64,000 nt of DNA from CADCTP01 sp963849885 (lineage in GTDB: Bacteria > Actinomycetota > Actinomycetes > Mycobacteriales > CADCTP01): assembly GCA_963849885.1 (NCBI GenBank), contig CAWKIV010000020.1, forward strand, positions 186,001 to 250,000, written 5' to 3'. Of this stretch, positions 42,458 to 52,224 are shown piece by piece. The notes beneath the pieces are model-generated. The model saw only the letters and a list, made by a program, of their open reading frames with translations. It had not been told where the DNA came from and ran no database searches. Position numbers and translations under genes: made by a program. Positions within the stretch are counted from its first letter, which is position 1. Every line of letters begins with the position of its first letter.

Positions 42458-43276
42458 ATGAGCGAGCCCGAGAGCCCGCAGGGCGAGCGGGGGGCACCGA
42501 GGGCCGGCTCCGGCGACCGCCGGGGAGCCGGCGCGACCGGCGGACGGCGCTCCCGCGCCTGGCGGGCGCTGGTGCCGGCCATCGCGCTGCTGGCCGGGAT
42601 GCTCTTCGCGACCAGCGCCGAGACCGCCCAGGGCACCGACCTGCGGGCCGGCCGGCGGGTCGAGCTGGCCCAGCTGGTCGCCGCGCAGGAGCGGTCGGTC
42701 GGCGACGCCACCCGCCGGGTCGTCGAGCTGCAGGGCGAGGTCGACGGGCTGGAGCGGCAGGCGTCGGCCAAGGACGGCCGGGTCGGGTCGGTGCGGACCG
42801 AGAGCGACCGGCTGGAGCGGTACGTCGGGCTCCGGCCGATCACCGGCGGCGGGCTCACCGTGATCCTCGACGACGCCCCGCGCCGGCCGGACGGGTCGCT
42901 GCCGCCGGACGCCCGACCGGACGACGTGATCGTGCACCAGCAGGACGTGCAGTCCGTGGTGAACGCGCTCTGGGCCGGCGGGGCGGACGGGCTCACCGTG
43001 ATGGACCAGCGGCTGATCACCACCGGAGCGGTGCGCTGCGTCGGCAACACGCTGCTGCTGTACGGCCGGACGTACTCGCCGCCGTTCCGGATCACCGCCA
43101 TCGGTGACCCCGGCCGGCTGCGCGCGCGACTGGAGACCGAGCCCGGAGTGCGGCTCTACCGGCAGGCCGTGGGATATTTCGGCCTCGGCTACGAGGTGAG
43201 GGACGAGCGCGAGGTGACTCTTCCGGGGTACGACGGGCCGCTTCGGTTGAGCTACGCCCAGGCGGTGCCACGGTGA
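42458..43276 (+). CDS. DUF881 family protein
   Basis: A 272-residue membrane-anchored protein: hydrophilic start, one helix (about 37-52), a coiled-coil stretch (LVAAQERSVGDATRRVVELQ...), then the DUF881 domain with GLTVILDDAP and VNALWAGGADGLTVMDQRL. DUF881 proteins are encoded in division/sortase clusters in Gram-positives; their function is not established. TAGCCT (42444-42449) suggests near-leaderless transcription. The stop overlaps the sortase GTG. Confidence 0.88.
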   Translation: MSEPESPQGERGAPRAGSGDRRGAGATGGRRSRAWRALVPAIALLAGMLFATSAETAQGTDLRAGRRVELAQLVAAQERSVGDATRRVVELQGEVDGLERQASAKDGRVGSVRTESDRLERYVGLRPITGGGLTVILDDAPRRPDGSLPPDARPDDVIVHQQDVQSVVNALWAGGADGLTVMDQRLITTGAVRCVGNTLLLYGRTYSPPFRITAIGDPGRLRARLETEPGVRLYRQAVGYFGLGYEVRDEREVTLPGYDGPLRLSYAQAVPR

Positions 43277-46200
43277 GCCTGTGGATGCCGCCCGAGTGGG
43301 CGGGCTCGACCCCCGGATCGACCCCGGACCCGGAACCGGCCCCGAACCCAGCCTCTGACCCGGCCGCCGGCCCGGCTTCGGGGTCGGCCTCCGGCCCGGG
43401 CTCGGCCGCGGGGTCGGTCGAGAACGCGGTGCCACGGCCCCGGGTGCCGGCGGACGAGGAGCCCGCGGCGTCGGGCACAGCGGCTGAGCCGGCCGCGCCA
43501 CCTGCCGCAGCGCGGAGCCCGTGGGCGCCCGAGGCGCCGGCCGCGCGGCGCCCCGAGGCCGGATCGGAGCCGGCGGAAGCGCCGGGCAGGTCGGCCCGTC
43601 CGGCCGCGCCAGCAGCGCCCGCGGGGGCGCCGGCTCCCGGAACGGCGGCCGGTGACGCGGATGTGCCGCGGTCGGCTGCCAGGGCGGAGGCGTCGGAGCG
43701 GGCCGGTGGCGCGGATGTGCCGCGGTCGGTTGCCGGGGCGGAGGCGTCGGAGCGGGCCGGTGGCGGGGATGTGCCGCGGTCGGCCGCCGGGGTGGAAGCA
43801 ACCGAGCGGGGCGGTGGCGCGGCGGCAGCGGCGGACGTGCCGCGGCCCCGGTCGGGGGTGGAGTGGCCGGGGCTGGCGCCGGTCGGCGCGCCCGCGGCGG
43901 GCGCCGGCAAGGACCCGTGGCCGTGGTTCGCGTCGCGGCCCGACGCGGAGCCGCCGGCCGAGGCAGCGGCCGGACCGGTCAGGCGGGCGGAGAGCGACCC
44001 GCCGACGGCGTTCATGGCCGCGATCGACCCCCGTTCGGTACGCAGCGACCCGCCCGACCCCGGCGCCGGCGTGCGTTCCGCGCCGCCGACCAGGCAGGAC
44101 GGGGGGCGGCGGTCCGGTGGTGCCGGTGACGGCGCGCCGGGCAACGGGGACGCCGGAAGCGCGGCGGGGGACGTGCACGGTCCAGGGGGGATCCCGGGCG
44201 GCCGGACGGCCGGGAGTGCGGAGAGCGCCGGCAGTGCCGGACCGACGGCGGGCGGCAAGCCGCCGCCACTGCCGAAGCGGGTGCCGCAGACGCCGCCGCC
44301 GCCCTTCGGGGTCGCGGTCAGCCCGGGCGGGAGCTCGCTCTTCGAGCCGTTCGGCGGCCGGCCGCCGGCGCGGGACGTCGATGCGTCGACCGGCGTCCGG
44401 TGGAACCTGCGCTCGGTGACCGAGGTGCGGCCGTCCCGGGCGATCGAGGAGCCGCCGGAGCGGCCCGGGTCGGACGCCTGGGGTCTGGCCGCGGCGTCCG
44501 AGCAGGCCGCGTCCGGCGGGCTCGCCGGACCCGGCGCCGCCGAGCGGCCGGCAGCTCCCGGCGGCCTCGGCGGGCGACCTGCACCCGGTGCGCCGGCCGG
44601 CGGCCCCGGCCCCCGGCCGGAGGTCCGCCGAGTGCCGCCGGGACCGGGTGCTGCGGCCGCCCCACTGGCCGGCGGCCCCGGTGCGCCCGCGCGGCCGGAG
44701 GTCGGCACCGGCCGCCCGCCCGCTGGGCCCGCGACCGGCGCCCCTGGTCTGCCGGTGCGGCCGGCGGCGGATGCCGGTCAGCTGCCCGGTGGGCATGCGG
44801 GCCCGGTGGCCAGTGGTCCCGGTGCGCCCGCGCGGCGGGCGGCGGATGCCGGTCGGCATGCGGCCGGTGGCCCTGGTGCGTCGGCGGCGGATGCGGGTCA
44901 GCTGCCCGGTGGGCATGGGGGCGGCGCCCCTGGTGTGCCGGTGCGGCCGGCGGCGGATGCCGGTCGGCTTGCCGGTGGGCAGGCGGGCGGTTCGGGTGTG
45001 CCGGTGCGGCCGGGGCCCGACGGCGGGGAGCTGCCCAGGAGGCGGCCGGCCGCAGGGGCGGCCGGCCCGGTGGGTGGTGGGCCGGCGCGGCCGGCGGTCG
45101 ACGGCGGTCAGCTGCCGGGTGGGCGGGCGGCGAGTGGTCCGATCGCCGGTGGGCCCACGGCTGGTGGACCCGGTGCGCCGGTGCGGCCGGCGGCCGGGGC
45201 CGGTCCGGCTGCGGGCCGACCGGGCGAGCCCGATCCGGGCGGGCCGGCCGGAGCGGCGGCGGAGCGGGGAGCGGGCGGCCGGGTGGGTCCGCCGGCGAGC
45301 GGACGGGCGCCGGTCCGGCCGGACGCGAACGGCACCGGGGCGGCGCCGACCGCGCGGCCGGGCAGCGGCGAGGGGGCGGACCATCCGCTCACCGACTGGG
45401 ACCGGGTGATCGCCTCGGTCGAGGCCGACGGTCTCGACCGGCAGCAGCGCCCGTACGCCGACGACCCGACCGAGGTGATCGGCCCGTTCGACATCGGCCG
45501 GTGGACGAAGGACGCCGGTGCGCCGTCGGAGCGGACCCGCGGCCGCCCGCCGGCGCCGGCCCGGCCCGGCTCGGGCCGCCAGGCGGCCGCCGACCACCCG
45601 ACGGGTCCGGGTCGCCCCGTGGCCGGCGACCATCCGGTCGGCCCGGGCCGCCGGGCGACCGGCGAGCATCCGGTCGGTCCGGGTCGTGCCGTGGCCGGTG
45701 ACCATCCGGGTCGCCCGGTGGCTGGCGACCGTCCGGTCGGTCCGGGTCATCCCGTGGCCGGCGACCGTCCGGTCGGTCCGGCCCGTCCGGCCGGTCCGGG
45801 CCGGGACCGTCCGGACCGCGCGCCCGGGACCAAGCCGCCCACCGAGCGGGACGACGCGCGGCTCGCCGCCGTGATCGCCGCAGCCGGCGGCGGCACCGGC
45901 CGCAACGGCGGCACCCGCACGACCACCCCGGACGAGCCGGGCCGGGGCGACAGCGTCCGCACCGTCATCCGCGGCGTCGCCCAGGTCCTCATCACGCTCG
46001 GGCTGGTGCTGCTGCTCTTCGCCGTCTACGAGGTGTGGTTCACCGGGGTGCTCGCCGACCGGGCCCAGGACCAGCTGAAGACCGAGCTCGACCAGCAGTG
46101 GGAGACCGGCGACGACCCGGTGATCGCGGCCCAGCAGCCGGCGAAGCCGGGGACCAAGGTGCGGTCCATCCCGCTGGGCGAGGGCTTCGCGCTGATCTAC

Positions 46201-46701
46201 ATGCCCGACTTCGGCACCGACTACGTCTACACCGTGATCGAGGGCACCGGCACCGCCCAGCTCGACAAGGGTCCCGGGCACTACCCGGACTCGGTGCTGC
46301 CCGGCCAGGTCGGCAACTTCGCGGTCGCCGGGCACCGGGTCGGCAAGGGCTCGCCGTTCCTCAACCTGGACAAGCTCAAGGCCGGCTCCGCGATCGTGAT
46401 CCGCACGAAGACGTACTGGTACACGTACCGGGTGCTGGGCGACGCCGCGAGCAAGAACCCGCGGGCGGTCGGCCCGCTGGGCATCCCGGGCATGCAGGTG
46501 GTGGACCCGAGGGAGGTCGGCGTGATCGCCCCGGTGCCCAACCGGGCCGGCATCAAGCCGACCCAGCGGCTGCTCACGTTCACCACCTGCCACCCGAAGT
46601 TCTCCGCGCGGCAGCGGCTGGTCATCCACGCGCAGCTGGAGGGCTCGCCGCAGCCGGCCAGCAAGGGCCCGCCGCCCGCGCTCGCCGGTGGCGGCGGCTG
46701 A
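43273..46701 (+). CDS. Class E sortase with a very long disordered N-terminal region
   Basis: A 1142-residue protein whose last 250 residues are a class E sortase, a transpeptidase attaching proteins with LAxTG-type signals to peptidoglycan. One membrane helix (VLITLGLVLLLFAVYEVWF, about 905-923) precedes the catalytic domain with His1021 in AGHRVG, Cys1106 in FTTCHP and Arg near 1113-1115 in SARQRL. The first 890 residues are Pro/Ala/Gly-rich with internal repeats (ADVPRS...ERAGG; VRPAADAG; VAGDRPVGPG) and would be cytoplasmic. Family members usually have far shorter N-termini. The frame is continuous. GTG overlaps the DUF881 stop. Confidence 0.9.
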   Translation: MSLWMPPEWAGSTPGSTPDPEPAPNPASDPAAGPASGSASGPGSAAGSVENAVPRPRVPADEEPAASGTAAEPAAPPAAARSPWAPEAPAARRPEAGSEPAEAPGRSARPAAPAAPAGAPAPGTAAGDADVPRSAARAEASERAGGADVPRSVAGAEASERAGGGDVPRSAAGVEATERGGGAAAAADVPRPRSGVEWPGLAPVGAPAAGAGKDPWPWFASRPDAEPPAEAAAGPVRRAESDPPTAFMAAIDPRSVRSDPPDPGAGVRSAPPTRQDGGRRSGGAGDGAPGNGDAGSAAGDVHGPGGIPGGRTAGSAESAGSAGPTAGGKPPPLPKRVPQTPPPPFGVAVSPGGSSLFEPFGGRPPARDVDASTGVRWNLRSVTEVRPSRAIEEPPERPGSDAWGLAAASEQAASGGLAGPGAAERPAAPGGLGGRPAPGAPAGGPGPRPEVRRVPPGPGAAAAPLAGGPGAPARPEVGTGRPPAGPATGAPGLPVRPAADAGQLPGGHAGPVASGPGAPARRAADAGRHAAGGPGASAADAGQLPGGHGGGAPGVPVRPAADAGRLAGGQAGGSGVPVRPGPDGGELPRRRPAAGAAGPVGGGPARPAVDGGQLPGGRAASGPIAGGPTAGGPGAPVRPAAGAGPAAGRPGEPDPGGPAGAAAERGAGGRVGPPASGRAPVRPDANGTGAAPTARPGSGEGADHPLTDWDRVIASVEADGLDRQQRPYADDPTEVIGPFDIGRWTKDAGAPSERTRGRPPAPARPGSGRQAAADHPTGPGRPVAGDHPVGPGRRATGEHPVGPGRAVAGDHPGRPVAGDRPVGPGHPVAGDRPVGPARPAGPGRDRPDRAPGTKPPTERDDARLAAVIAAAGGGTGRNGGTRTTTPDEPGRGDSVRTVIRGVAQVLITLGLVLLLFAVYEVWFTGVLADRAQDQLKTELDQQWETGDDPVIAAQQPAKPGTKVRSIPLGEGFALIYMPDFGTDYVYTVIEGTGTAQLDKGPGHYPDSVLPGQVGNFAVAGHRVGKGSPFLNLDKLKAGSAIVIRTKTYWYTYRVLGDAASKNPRAVGPLGIPGMQVVDPREVGVIAPVPNRAGIKPTQRLLTFTTCHPKFSARQRLVIHAQLEGSPQPASKGPPPALAGGGG

Positions 46702-46731
46702 GCGGGACCGCGACAGACAGGGGACGGGCAC

Positions 46732-46887
46732 GTGTACGGCTGGATCTGGCGGAGGCTCCCGGGTGGACTGCCCGGGAAGCTCGTAGGCTCGACGGTGCTC
46801 ATCCTGGCGGTGGTCGCGCTGCTGTTCCTGGTCGTCTTCCCCTGGGCCGAGCCCCGGCTCCCGTGGAACGACGTGACCGTGAACTAG
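46732..46887 (+). CDS. Small conserved membrane protein, 51 residues
   Basis: Encodes YGWIWRRLPGGLPGKLVGST, then a single helix VLILAVVALLFLVVFPWAEP and a short tail ending VTVN. A similar small protein often lies between the sortase and pabA genes in actinobacteria. GGGGACGGG lies before the GTG. Function is unknown; orientation suggests a short extracellular tail. Confidence 0.8.
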   Translation: MYGWIWRRLPGGLPGKLVGSTVLILAVVALLFLVVFPWAEPRLPWNDVTVN

Positions 46888-46901
46888 GACGGTGTGACCT
46901 G

Positions 46902-47555
46902 ATGACCCTGCGGATCCTGGTCGTCGACAACTACGACAGCTTCGTCTACAACCTCGTGCACTACCTCGCCCAGCTCGGCGCGGACACGGTGGTCCGGCGC
47001 AACGACGAGGTCCGGCCGGGCGACCTCGACGGCATCGACGGGGTGCTCACCAGCCCCGGGCCGAGCACGCCGGAGCGGGCCGGGGTGAGCGTGCCGATCG
47101 TGCACGACTGCGCCGGGCGGGACCTGCCCCTGCTCGGCGTCTGCCTCGGTCACCAGGCGATCGGGGTGGCCTTCGGGGCGACCGTGACCCGGGCGCCGGA
47201 GCTGCTGCACGGCAAGACCAGCGAGGTGCACCACAAGGCGGTCGGCGTGCTGGCCGGGCTGACCGACCCGTTCACCGCGACCCGCTACCACTCGCTCGCG
47301 GTGCTGGCCGACACGCTGCCGGCCGAGCTCGAGGTGACCGGCTGGACCGGGTCCGGGGTCGTGATGGCGATGCGGCACCGGACGCTGCCGATCGAGGGCG
47401 TGCAGTTCCACCCCGAGTCGGTGCTGACCGAGGGCGGCCACCTGCTGCTGGCCAACTGGCTGGCCCGCTGCGGCGACGGGACCGCGCTGGACCGCGCGCC
47501 GGCGCTCGCCGCCGAGATGGCCGCGCTGCGCGCGACCGCCTTCGTGTCGGCCTGA
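46902..47555 (+). CDS. pabA: Aminodeoxychorismate/anthranilate synthase component II
   Basis: A 217-residue class I glutamine amidotransferase. It begins TLRILVVDNYDSFVYNLVHY, has the nucleophile in LGVCLGHQAIG (about Cys79), and His-Glu in IEGVQFHPESVLTEGG. It supplies ammonia for 4-amino-4-deoxychorismate (folate) or anthranilate (tryptophan) synthesis; location in the pknB cluster matches actinobacterial pabA. It is the last rightward gene before the convergent kinase operon. Confidence 0.92.
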   Translation: MTLRILVVDNYDSFVYNLVHYLAQLGADTVVRRNDEVRPGDLDGIDGVLTSPGPSTPERAGVSVPIVHDCAGRDLPLLGVCLGHQAIGVAFGATVTRAPELLHGKTSEVHHKAVGVLAGLTDPFTATRYHSLAVLADTLPAELEVTGWTGSGVVMAMRHRTLPIEGVQFHPESVLTEGGHLLLANWLARCGDGTALDRAPALAAEMAALRATAFVSA

Positions 47556-47557
47556 CC

Positions 47558-47591
47558 GCCCGCTCCCGGCCGCCAGCCGCCGGGAGCGGGC
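47558..47591. terminator. Bidirectional terminator between pabA and pknB
   Basis: GCCCGCTCCCGGC (47558-47570) and GCCGGGAGCGGGC (47579-47591) form a perfect 13-bp stem with an 8-base loop between convergent stops. Confidence 0.85.
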
Positions 47592-47597
47592 GTACGG

Positions 47598-49355
47598 TCA
47601 GCCGGCGGTGCTGGTCGGCGACCCGGACGGCGACGGCGACGTGGGGCTGGCGGTGGGCGACGGCGTGGTCGGCGTCGGCGTCGGCTTCTCCTTGGCGATG
47701 AAGAGCGTGACCGTCGCGTCCTTGGCCACGAACGTCCCGGCGGTCGGGTCGGTCCGGAAGACGGTCCCCGCCTCGAAGTCGCTCGGCGGGATCTCCACCC
47801 GTCGCTCGATCGACGTCCAGCCGGCCTGGTTGAGGATGGTGGTCGCCTCCTCGTCGGACTTGCCGACCACGTTCGGCAGCTCGCTGCGGCCGTTGCTCAC
47901 CTGGACGGTGACCCGCTGATTTTCCGTCGCCTGGGCGCCCGGCTTCGGGTTGGTGGCGAGCACGGTCCCGGCGGCCTTGTCGCTGTTGCTGTCCTGCCGG
48001 ACCGGGACCAGCTTCGCCGTCTTGAGCTGGGCGGCGGCGTCGTCGTACGACAGGCCGACGACGTTGGGCACCGCGATGGTGGCCGGACCGCCGCCGACGG
48101 TCACCTTGACGGTGGCGCCCTCCTTGAGCCGGAAGCCGGCCTCCGGGTCGCTGCTGAGCACCTTGCCCTTCTGCTGCGCGGTCGACGGCGCGGTGCCGAA
48201 CTCGCCGACCAGGTTGGCCTCGGCCAGCAGGCGGTTCGCGTCCGCCTGGGTCTTGCCGACCAGCGCCGGCACCTCCACCTCGCGGCCACCGTCGCCGAGC
48301 AGCTGCACGGTGGTGAACGCGGCGAGGCCCAGCACCAGCAGGCAGGCCGCCGCGATCGCGACCCACGTCCACGGGCTGCGGCGCTTCGGCGGCGGGGCAC
48401 CGCGGCCGGCCGCGGTGCCGTAGCCGGCCGCCGGGTACATCCCCGTGCGGCCGCCGGCCGGCCCGCCGAGCACGGTGGTGACCTCGTCCTCGAGCAGGAC
48501 CGGCTCGGCCATGATCGGCCGGCCGTTGATGGCCCGGATCAGGTCGGCGCGCATCTCGCCGGCGGACTGGTAGCGGTTGGCCGGGTTCTTCGCCATCGCC
48601 TTCATCACGATCGCGTCCAGCTCCGGCGGCACGTCCGGGTTGATCGTGGACGGCGGCGGCGCGTTTTCCCGCACGTGCTGGTACGCCACCGCGACCGGGG
48701 AGTCGCCGGTGAACGGCGGGCTCCCGGTGATCAGCTCGAAGAGCAGCACGCCGGTCGAGTAGACGTCCGAGCGGGCGTCGACGTTTTCCCCGCGGGCCTG
48801 CTCCGGCGACAGGTACTGCGCCGTGCCGATCACCGCGGCGGTCTGGGTGACGGTGGCGGCGTTGTCCGCGACCGCGCGGGCGATGCCGAAGTCCATCACC
48901 TTGACCGCGCCGTTGCGGGTGATCATCACGTTGCCGGGCTTGACGTCCCGGTGCACGATCCCGTTGCGGTGGGAGAAGTCCAGCGCGGCGCAGACGTCCG
49001 CGACGACCTCCATCGCCCGCCGCGGCATCAGCCGGCCCTCGGTCTTCAGCACGTCGCGCAGGGTCCGGCCCTCGACGTACTCCATCACGATGTACGGCTG
49101 GTTGCCGTACATGTCCTCCTCGCCGGTGTCGTAGACCGCGACGATGGCCGGGTGGTTCAGCGAGGCGGCCGCCTGCGCCTCCCGGCGGAACCGGGCCTGG
49201 AACGAGGGGTCGCGCGCCAGGTCGGCCCGCAGCACCTTGACCGCGACCTCCCGGCCGAGCCGGACGTCGCGGCCGCGGTGCACCTCGGCCATCCCGCCGT
49301 AGCCGAGCGTCTCGCCGATCTCGTAGCGGGATCCCAACAGGCGTGGCGTCGTCAT
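47598..49355 (-). CDS. pknB: Serine/threonine protein kinase PknB with PASTA domains
   Basis: A 585-residue receptor kinase controlling wall synthesis and division. The kinase domain (about 1-275) has GYGGMAEVHRGRD, VAVKVLRAD, IVHRDVKPGNVMI, DFGIARA and SPEQARGE. A helix (WVAIAAACLLVLGLAAFTTV, near 345) leads to three extracellular PASTA domains starting VEVPALVGK, IAVPNVVGL and ELPNVVGKS, one fewer than in Mycobacterium tuberculosis, and a Pro/Thr/Ser tail. ATG 49355 overlaps the TGA that ends the displaced pknA frame (ATGA). The pknA kinase frame happens to be the same phase and open into pknB, giving a spurious 1055-residue fusion. Confidence 0.93.
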   Translation of the reverse strand: MTTPRLLGSRYEIGETLGYGGMAEVHRGRDVRLGREVAVKVLRADLARDPSFQARFRREAQAAASLNHPAIVAVYDTGEEDMYGNQPYIVMEYVEGRTLRDVLKTEGRLMPRRAMEVVADVCAALDFSHRNGIVHRDVKPGNVMITRNGAVKVMDFGIARAVADNAATVTQTAAVIGTAQYLSPEQARGENVDARSDVYSTGVLLFELITGSPPFTGDSPVAVAYQHVRENAPPPSTINPDVPPELDAIVMKAMAKNPANRYQSAGEMRADLIRAINGRPIMAEPVLLEDEVTTVLGGPAGGRTGMYPAAGYGTAAGRGAPPPKRRSPWTWVAIAAACLLVLGLAAFTTVQLLGDGGREVEVPALVGKTQADANRLLAEANLVGEFGTAPSTAQQKGKVLSSDPEAGFRLKEGATVKVTVGGGPATIAVPNVVGLSYDDAAAQLKTAKLVPVRQDSNSDKAAGTVLATNPKPGAQATENQRVTVQVSNGRSELPNVVGKSDEEATTILNQAGWTSIERRVEIPPSDFEAGTVFRTDPTAGTFVAKDATVTLFIAKEKPTPTPTTPSPTASPTSPSPSGSPTSTAG

Positions 49356-50765
49356 CGAACCCTCAGTGTGTCGGTGGTACGCGAGTGCTGCGGCTGCTCG
49401 GCCGGGTTGCCGGCCGAGCGCGACGGGCTGCCGTCGCCGTCGGTGCCGCTGTCCAGCAGCACGGTGACCACGCCGGCCACCGCGAGAACGAACAACAGGG
49501 CGCCGGCGATCCACAGTGGCCAGCGGGACCCCCGGCGGCGCCCGACCGCCGGCGGGGGAGGCCCGGCCGGGAAGCCGGGCCGGTCGTAGCCGCCCGGCGG
49601 CGGCACGCTGCCGGACGGTGGCTGGTGGGTCGGCGGCGGCCCGCCCGGCGGCGGCCCACCCGGCGCGGGCCCGCCCGGCGGTGGCCCGCCCGGATGGGGC
49701 GGCGGCTGCCGGTGACCACGGCGCCGACCCGCCCGCAGGCCCGGCCCCCGGCCCGACGGCCGCGGCGCCGGCGGGGAGCCCGGGCGGGGATGGCGCCGGC
49801 GCGGAGACCGGGGCGGGGGCCGGCGCCGCCGCCCACGGCGGCGGGTACGGCAGCCCCGGGTTGGTCCCGCCGGTCCCGTCCGGCGACACCACCGGGACCG
49901 GCGCCGGCAGCTCGTACCGGCCCTCCTGCACCGCCCGCACCGCCTCGGCCAGCTCGCCGCCGGTGCCGAACCGCTGCCGCGGGTCCTTGGCCAGCGTCCG
50001 CAACACCAGCGAGCGCACCGGCGCCGGCACGTCGGCCGGCAGCGGCGGCGGGGCGTCCCGGATCTGCATCATGGCCACCGCGACGGGCGAGTCGGCGACG
50101 AACGGCAGCCGCCCGGCCAGGCACTCGTACGCGACCACGCCGAGCGAGTAGACGTCCGACGCCGGCCCGACCACCCGGCCCTCGGCCTGCTCGGGGGAGA
50201 AATACTGCGCGGTGCCGACCACCATGCCGTTCTGGGTCAGCGGCACCGCGTCCGCCGCCCGGGCGATGCCGAAGTCGGTGATCTTCACCGCGCCGTCGGA
50301 CCGGCGGACCAGCAGGTTGCCGGGCTTCACGTCCCGGTGCACCATGCCGACCCGGTGCGCCTCGGCCAGCGCCAGCGCGGCCTGCCGGACGATCTCCAGC
50401 ACCCGGGCCGCCGGCAGCCGGCCGTCCCGGGCCAGCTGCGCGGACAGCGGCTCGCCGTCCACGAACTCCATCACCAGGTACGCCACCGGGATGGCTGGGT
50501 CCCCAGCGCCGCCGGCCACCTCGCCGTAGTCGAAGACGTTCGCGATGCCCGGGTGCGAGAGCGAGGCGGTGGTCCGGGCCTCGGTCCGGAACCGCTCCAG
50601 GAACGTCCGGTCCGAGGTGAACTCGCTCTTGAGCACCTTCACCGCGACCGCCCGGCCCAGCACGGCGTCCTCGGCGCGCCACACCTCACCCATCCCGCCG
50701 ACCGCGATCCGGCGGGTCAGCCGGTAGCGGTCGCCGAGCAGGGTGTGCTGGGCGAGCGAGTCCAC
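49352..50765 (-). CDS. pknA: Serine/threonine protein kinase PknA (frame-disrupted linker)
   Basis: The N-terminal kinase domain is intact: IAVGGMGEVWRAED, VAVKVLKSE, MVHRDVKPGNLLV, DFGIARA, SPEQAEG. After a Pro/Ala linker, the natural C-terminus is one frame away: GGPPPGGPAPGGPPPGG, then YDRPGFPAG, the helix WPLWIAGALLFVLAVAGVVT and a stop that overlaps pknB ATG. One extra base around 49700-49740 explains this; the corrected protein is about 470 residues with a single membrane helix and short outer tail, normal for PknA. GTG 50765 lies one base after the pbpA stop. Confidence 0.88.
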
Positions 50766-50766
50766 C

Positions 50767-52224
50767 TCACCCGCCTCCCACGCCGAGGACGGCTTCCATG
50801 ACGTCCTTCGCGATCGGCGCGGCCGCCTCGCCGCCGGTCGTCTCGCTGCCCGAGTCGCCGCCGTTCTCCAGGATCACCGAGACCGCGACCTGCCGGTCGC
50901 CCTGCCCGGCGAAGCCGATGAACCAGGCGTGCGGCGCCTTGCCCGGGGCGTTCTGCGCGGTGCCGGTCTTGCCGGCCACCTCGACCCCGTCGATCTGCGC
51001 CGCCCGGCCGGTCCCGTTCGCCACCACGCTGCGCATCATCTGGGTCAGCTGCCCGGCCACCTCCGGCGACACCGCGGTGGACAGCTCCTCCGGCTCGGTC
51101 GTCTGCACCGCGCTCAGGTCCGGCCCCTGCATCTCCCGCACCAGGTGCGGCTTCATCAGCACGCCGTTGTTCGCCACCGCGGCGGCGATCATCGCGCCCT
51201 GCATCGGGGTCAGCACGACGTCCCGCTGCCCGATCGCGGACTGGGCCACCGCCGGCGGGTCGGCCATCTCGCCGACCGAGCTGGCCGACACCCGCAGCGG
51301 CACGGTGAACGGCTCCCCGTCGATGCCGAACGCGGTCGACACCCGGCGCAGCTCCCCGGCCCCCAGCTCATTGCCGAGCTTCGCGAAGGGGGTGTTGTAC
51401 GACTGGGTCAGCGCCTGCTGCAGCGTCACCCGGGGGGCGCTGCACGACTCCCCGGCGAAGTTCGGGATCGGCCGGGTGGTCTGCGGCGGCGTGTACGTCG
51501 TCGGGCAGTCCACCAGGGTCTCGGGCGTCCGGCCGTTCTCCAGCGCCGCCGCCGCGGTGATCACCTTGAACGTCGACCCCGGCGGGTAGCGCTGGTTGAG
51601 CGCCCGGTTGAGCAGCGGGTCGTCCGGGTCCTCGGCGAGCTTCTTGTACTCGGCCTGGATCCGCTTCGGGTCGTGCGAGGAGACCAGGTTCGGGTCGTAC
51701 GACGGGCCGCTGACCAGGGCCAGGATGGCGCCGGTCCGCGGGTCCAGCGCGACCACCGCGCCGCGGCGGTTGTTCAGCCCGCGCACCGCGGCCTCCTGGG
51801 CCCGCCGGTTGACGGTCAGCAGGATGTTGCCGCCGCGCGGGTCGCGACCGGTGAGCAGCGCGGACAGCCGCTGGGTGAACAGCCGGTTGTCGCTGCCGGC
51901 CAGGAACCCGTTCTCCGCCTGCTCCATCCCGGTGGCCCCGTAGATGAGCGAGTAGAAGCCGGTGACCTGCGCGTACGTCCCCTTGCCGGGGTAGACCCGC
52001 AGGTACTTGAGCTTGTCGTCGGTGGGCTGGGACTCCGCCACCGCCCGCCCGTCCACCACCAGCGTGCCGCGCTGCCGCTCGTACTCGTCCAGCAGCACCC
52101 GGGTGTTCCCCGGGTCCGAGCGCAGCGACGAGCCCTGGAAGACCTGGACGTAGTTGGAATTCGCGATCAGCAGGCCGAACAGCACGACCATCGCCAGCGC
52201 GACCCGGCGGATCGGCCGGTTCAC
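50767..52224 (-). CDS. pbpA: Penicillin-binding protein PbpA (class B transpeptidase)
   Basis: A 485-residue class B PBP crosslinking septal or elongation peptidoglycan. An N-terminal anchor (VALAMVVLFGLLIANSNYVQ) is followed by the dimerisation/pedestal region and the transpeptidase with PPGSTFKV (Ser217), QSYN and AGKTGTAQ motifs. The active site is complete. GTG overlaps the rodA stop (GTGA). It is a classical partner of RodA and a PknB-pathway client. Confidence 0.95.
   Translation of the reverse strand: MNRPIRRVALAMVVLFGLLIANSNYVQVFQGSSLRSDPGNTRVLLDEYERQRGTLVVDGRAVAESQPTDDKLKYLRVYPGKGTYAQVTGFYSLIYGATGMEQAENGFLAGSDNRLFTQRLSALLTGRDPRGGNILLTVNRRAQEAAVRGLNNRRGAVVALDPRTGAILALVSGPSYDPNLVSSHDPKRIQAEYKKLAEDPDDPLLNRALNQRYPPGSTFKVITAAAALENGRTPETLVDCPTTYTPPQTTRPIPNFAGESCSAPRVTLQQALTQSYNTPFAKLGNELGAGELRRVSTAFGIDGEPFTVPLRVSASSVGEMADPPAVAQSAIGQRDVVLTPMQGAMIAAAVANNGVLMKPHLVREMQGPDLSAVQTTEPEELSTAVSPEVAGQLTQMMRSVVANGTGRAAQIDGVEVAGKTGTAQNAPGKAPHAWFIGFAGQGDRQVAVSVILENGGDSGSETTGGEAAAPIAKDVMEAVLGVGGG

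Noticed and set aside
47598..50765. A genuine PknA-PknB fusion kinase
   Set aside because: A PknA transmembrane helix and stop that overlaps the pknB ATG are present one frame away, so the fusion is most simply an indel artefact; kept as a finding to verify.
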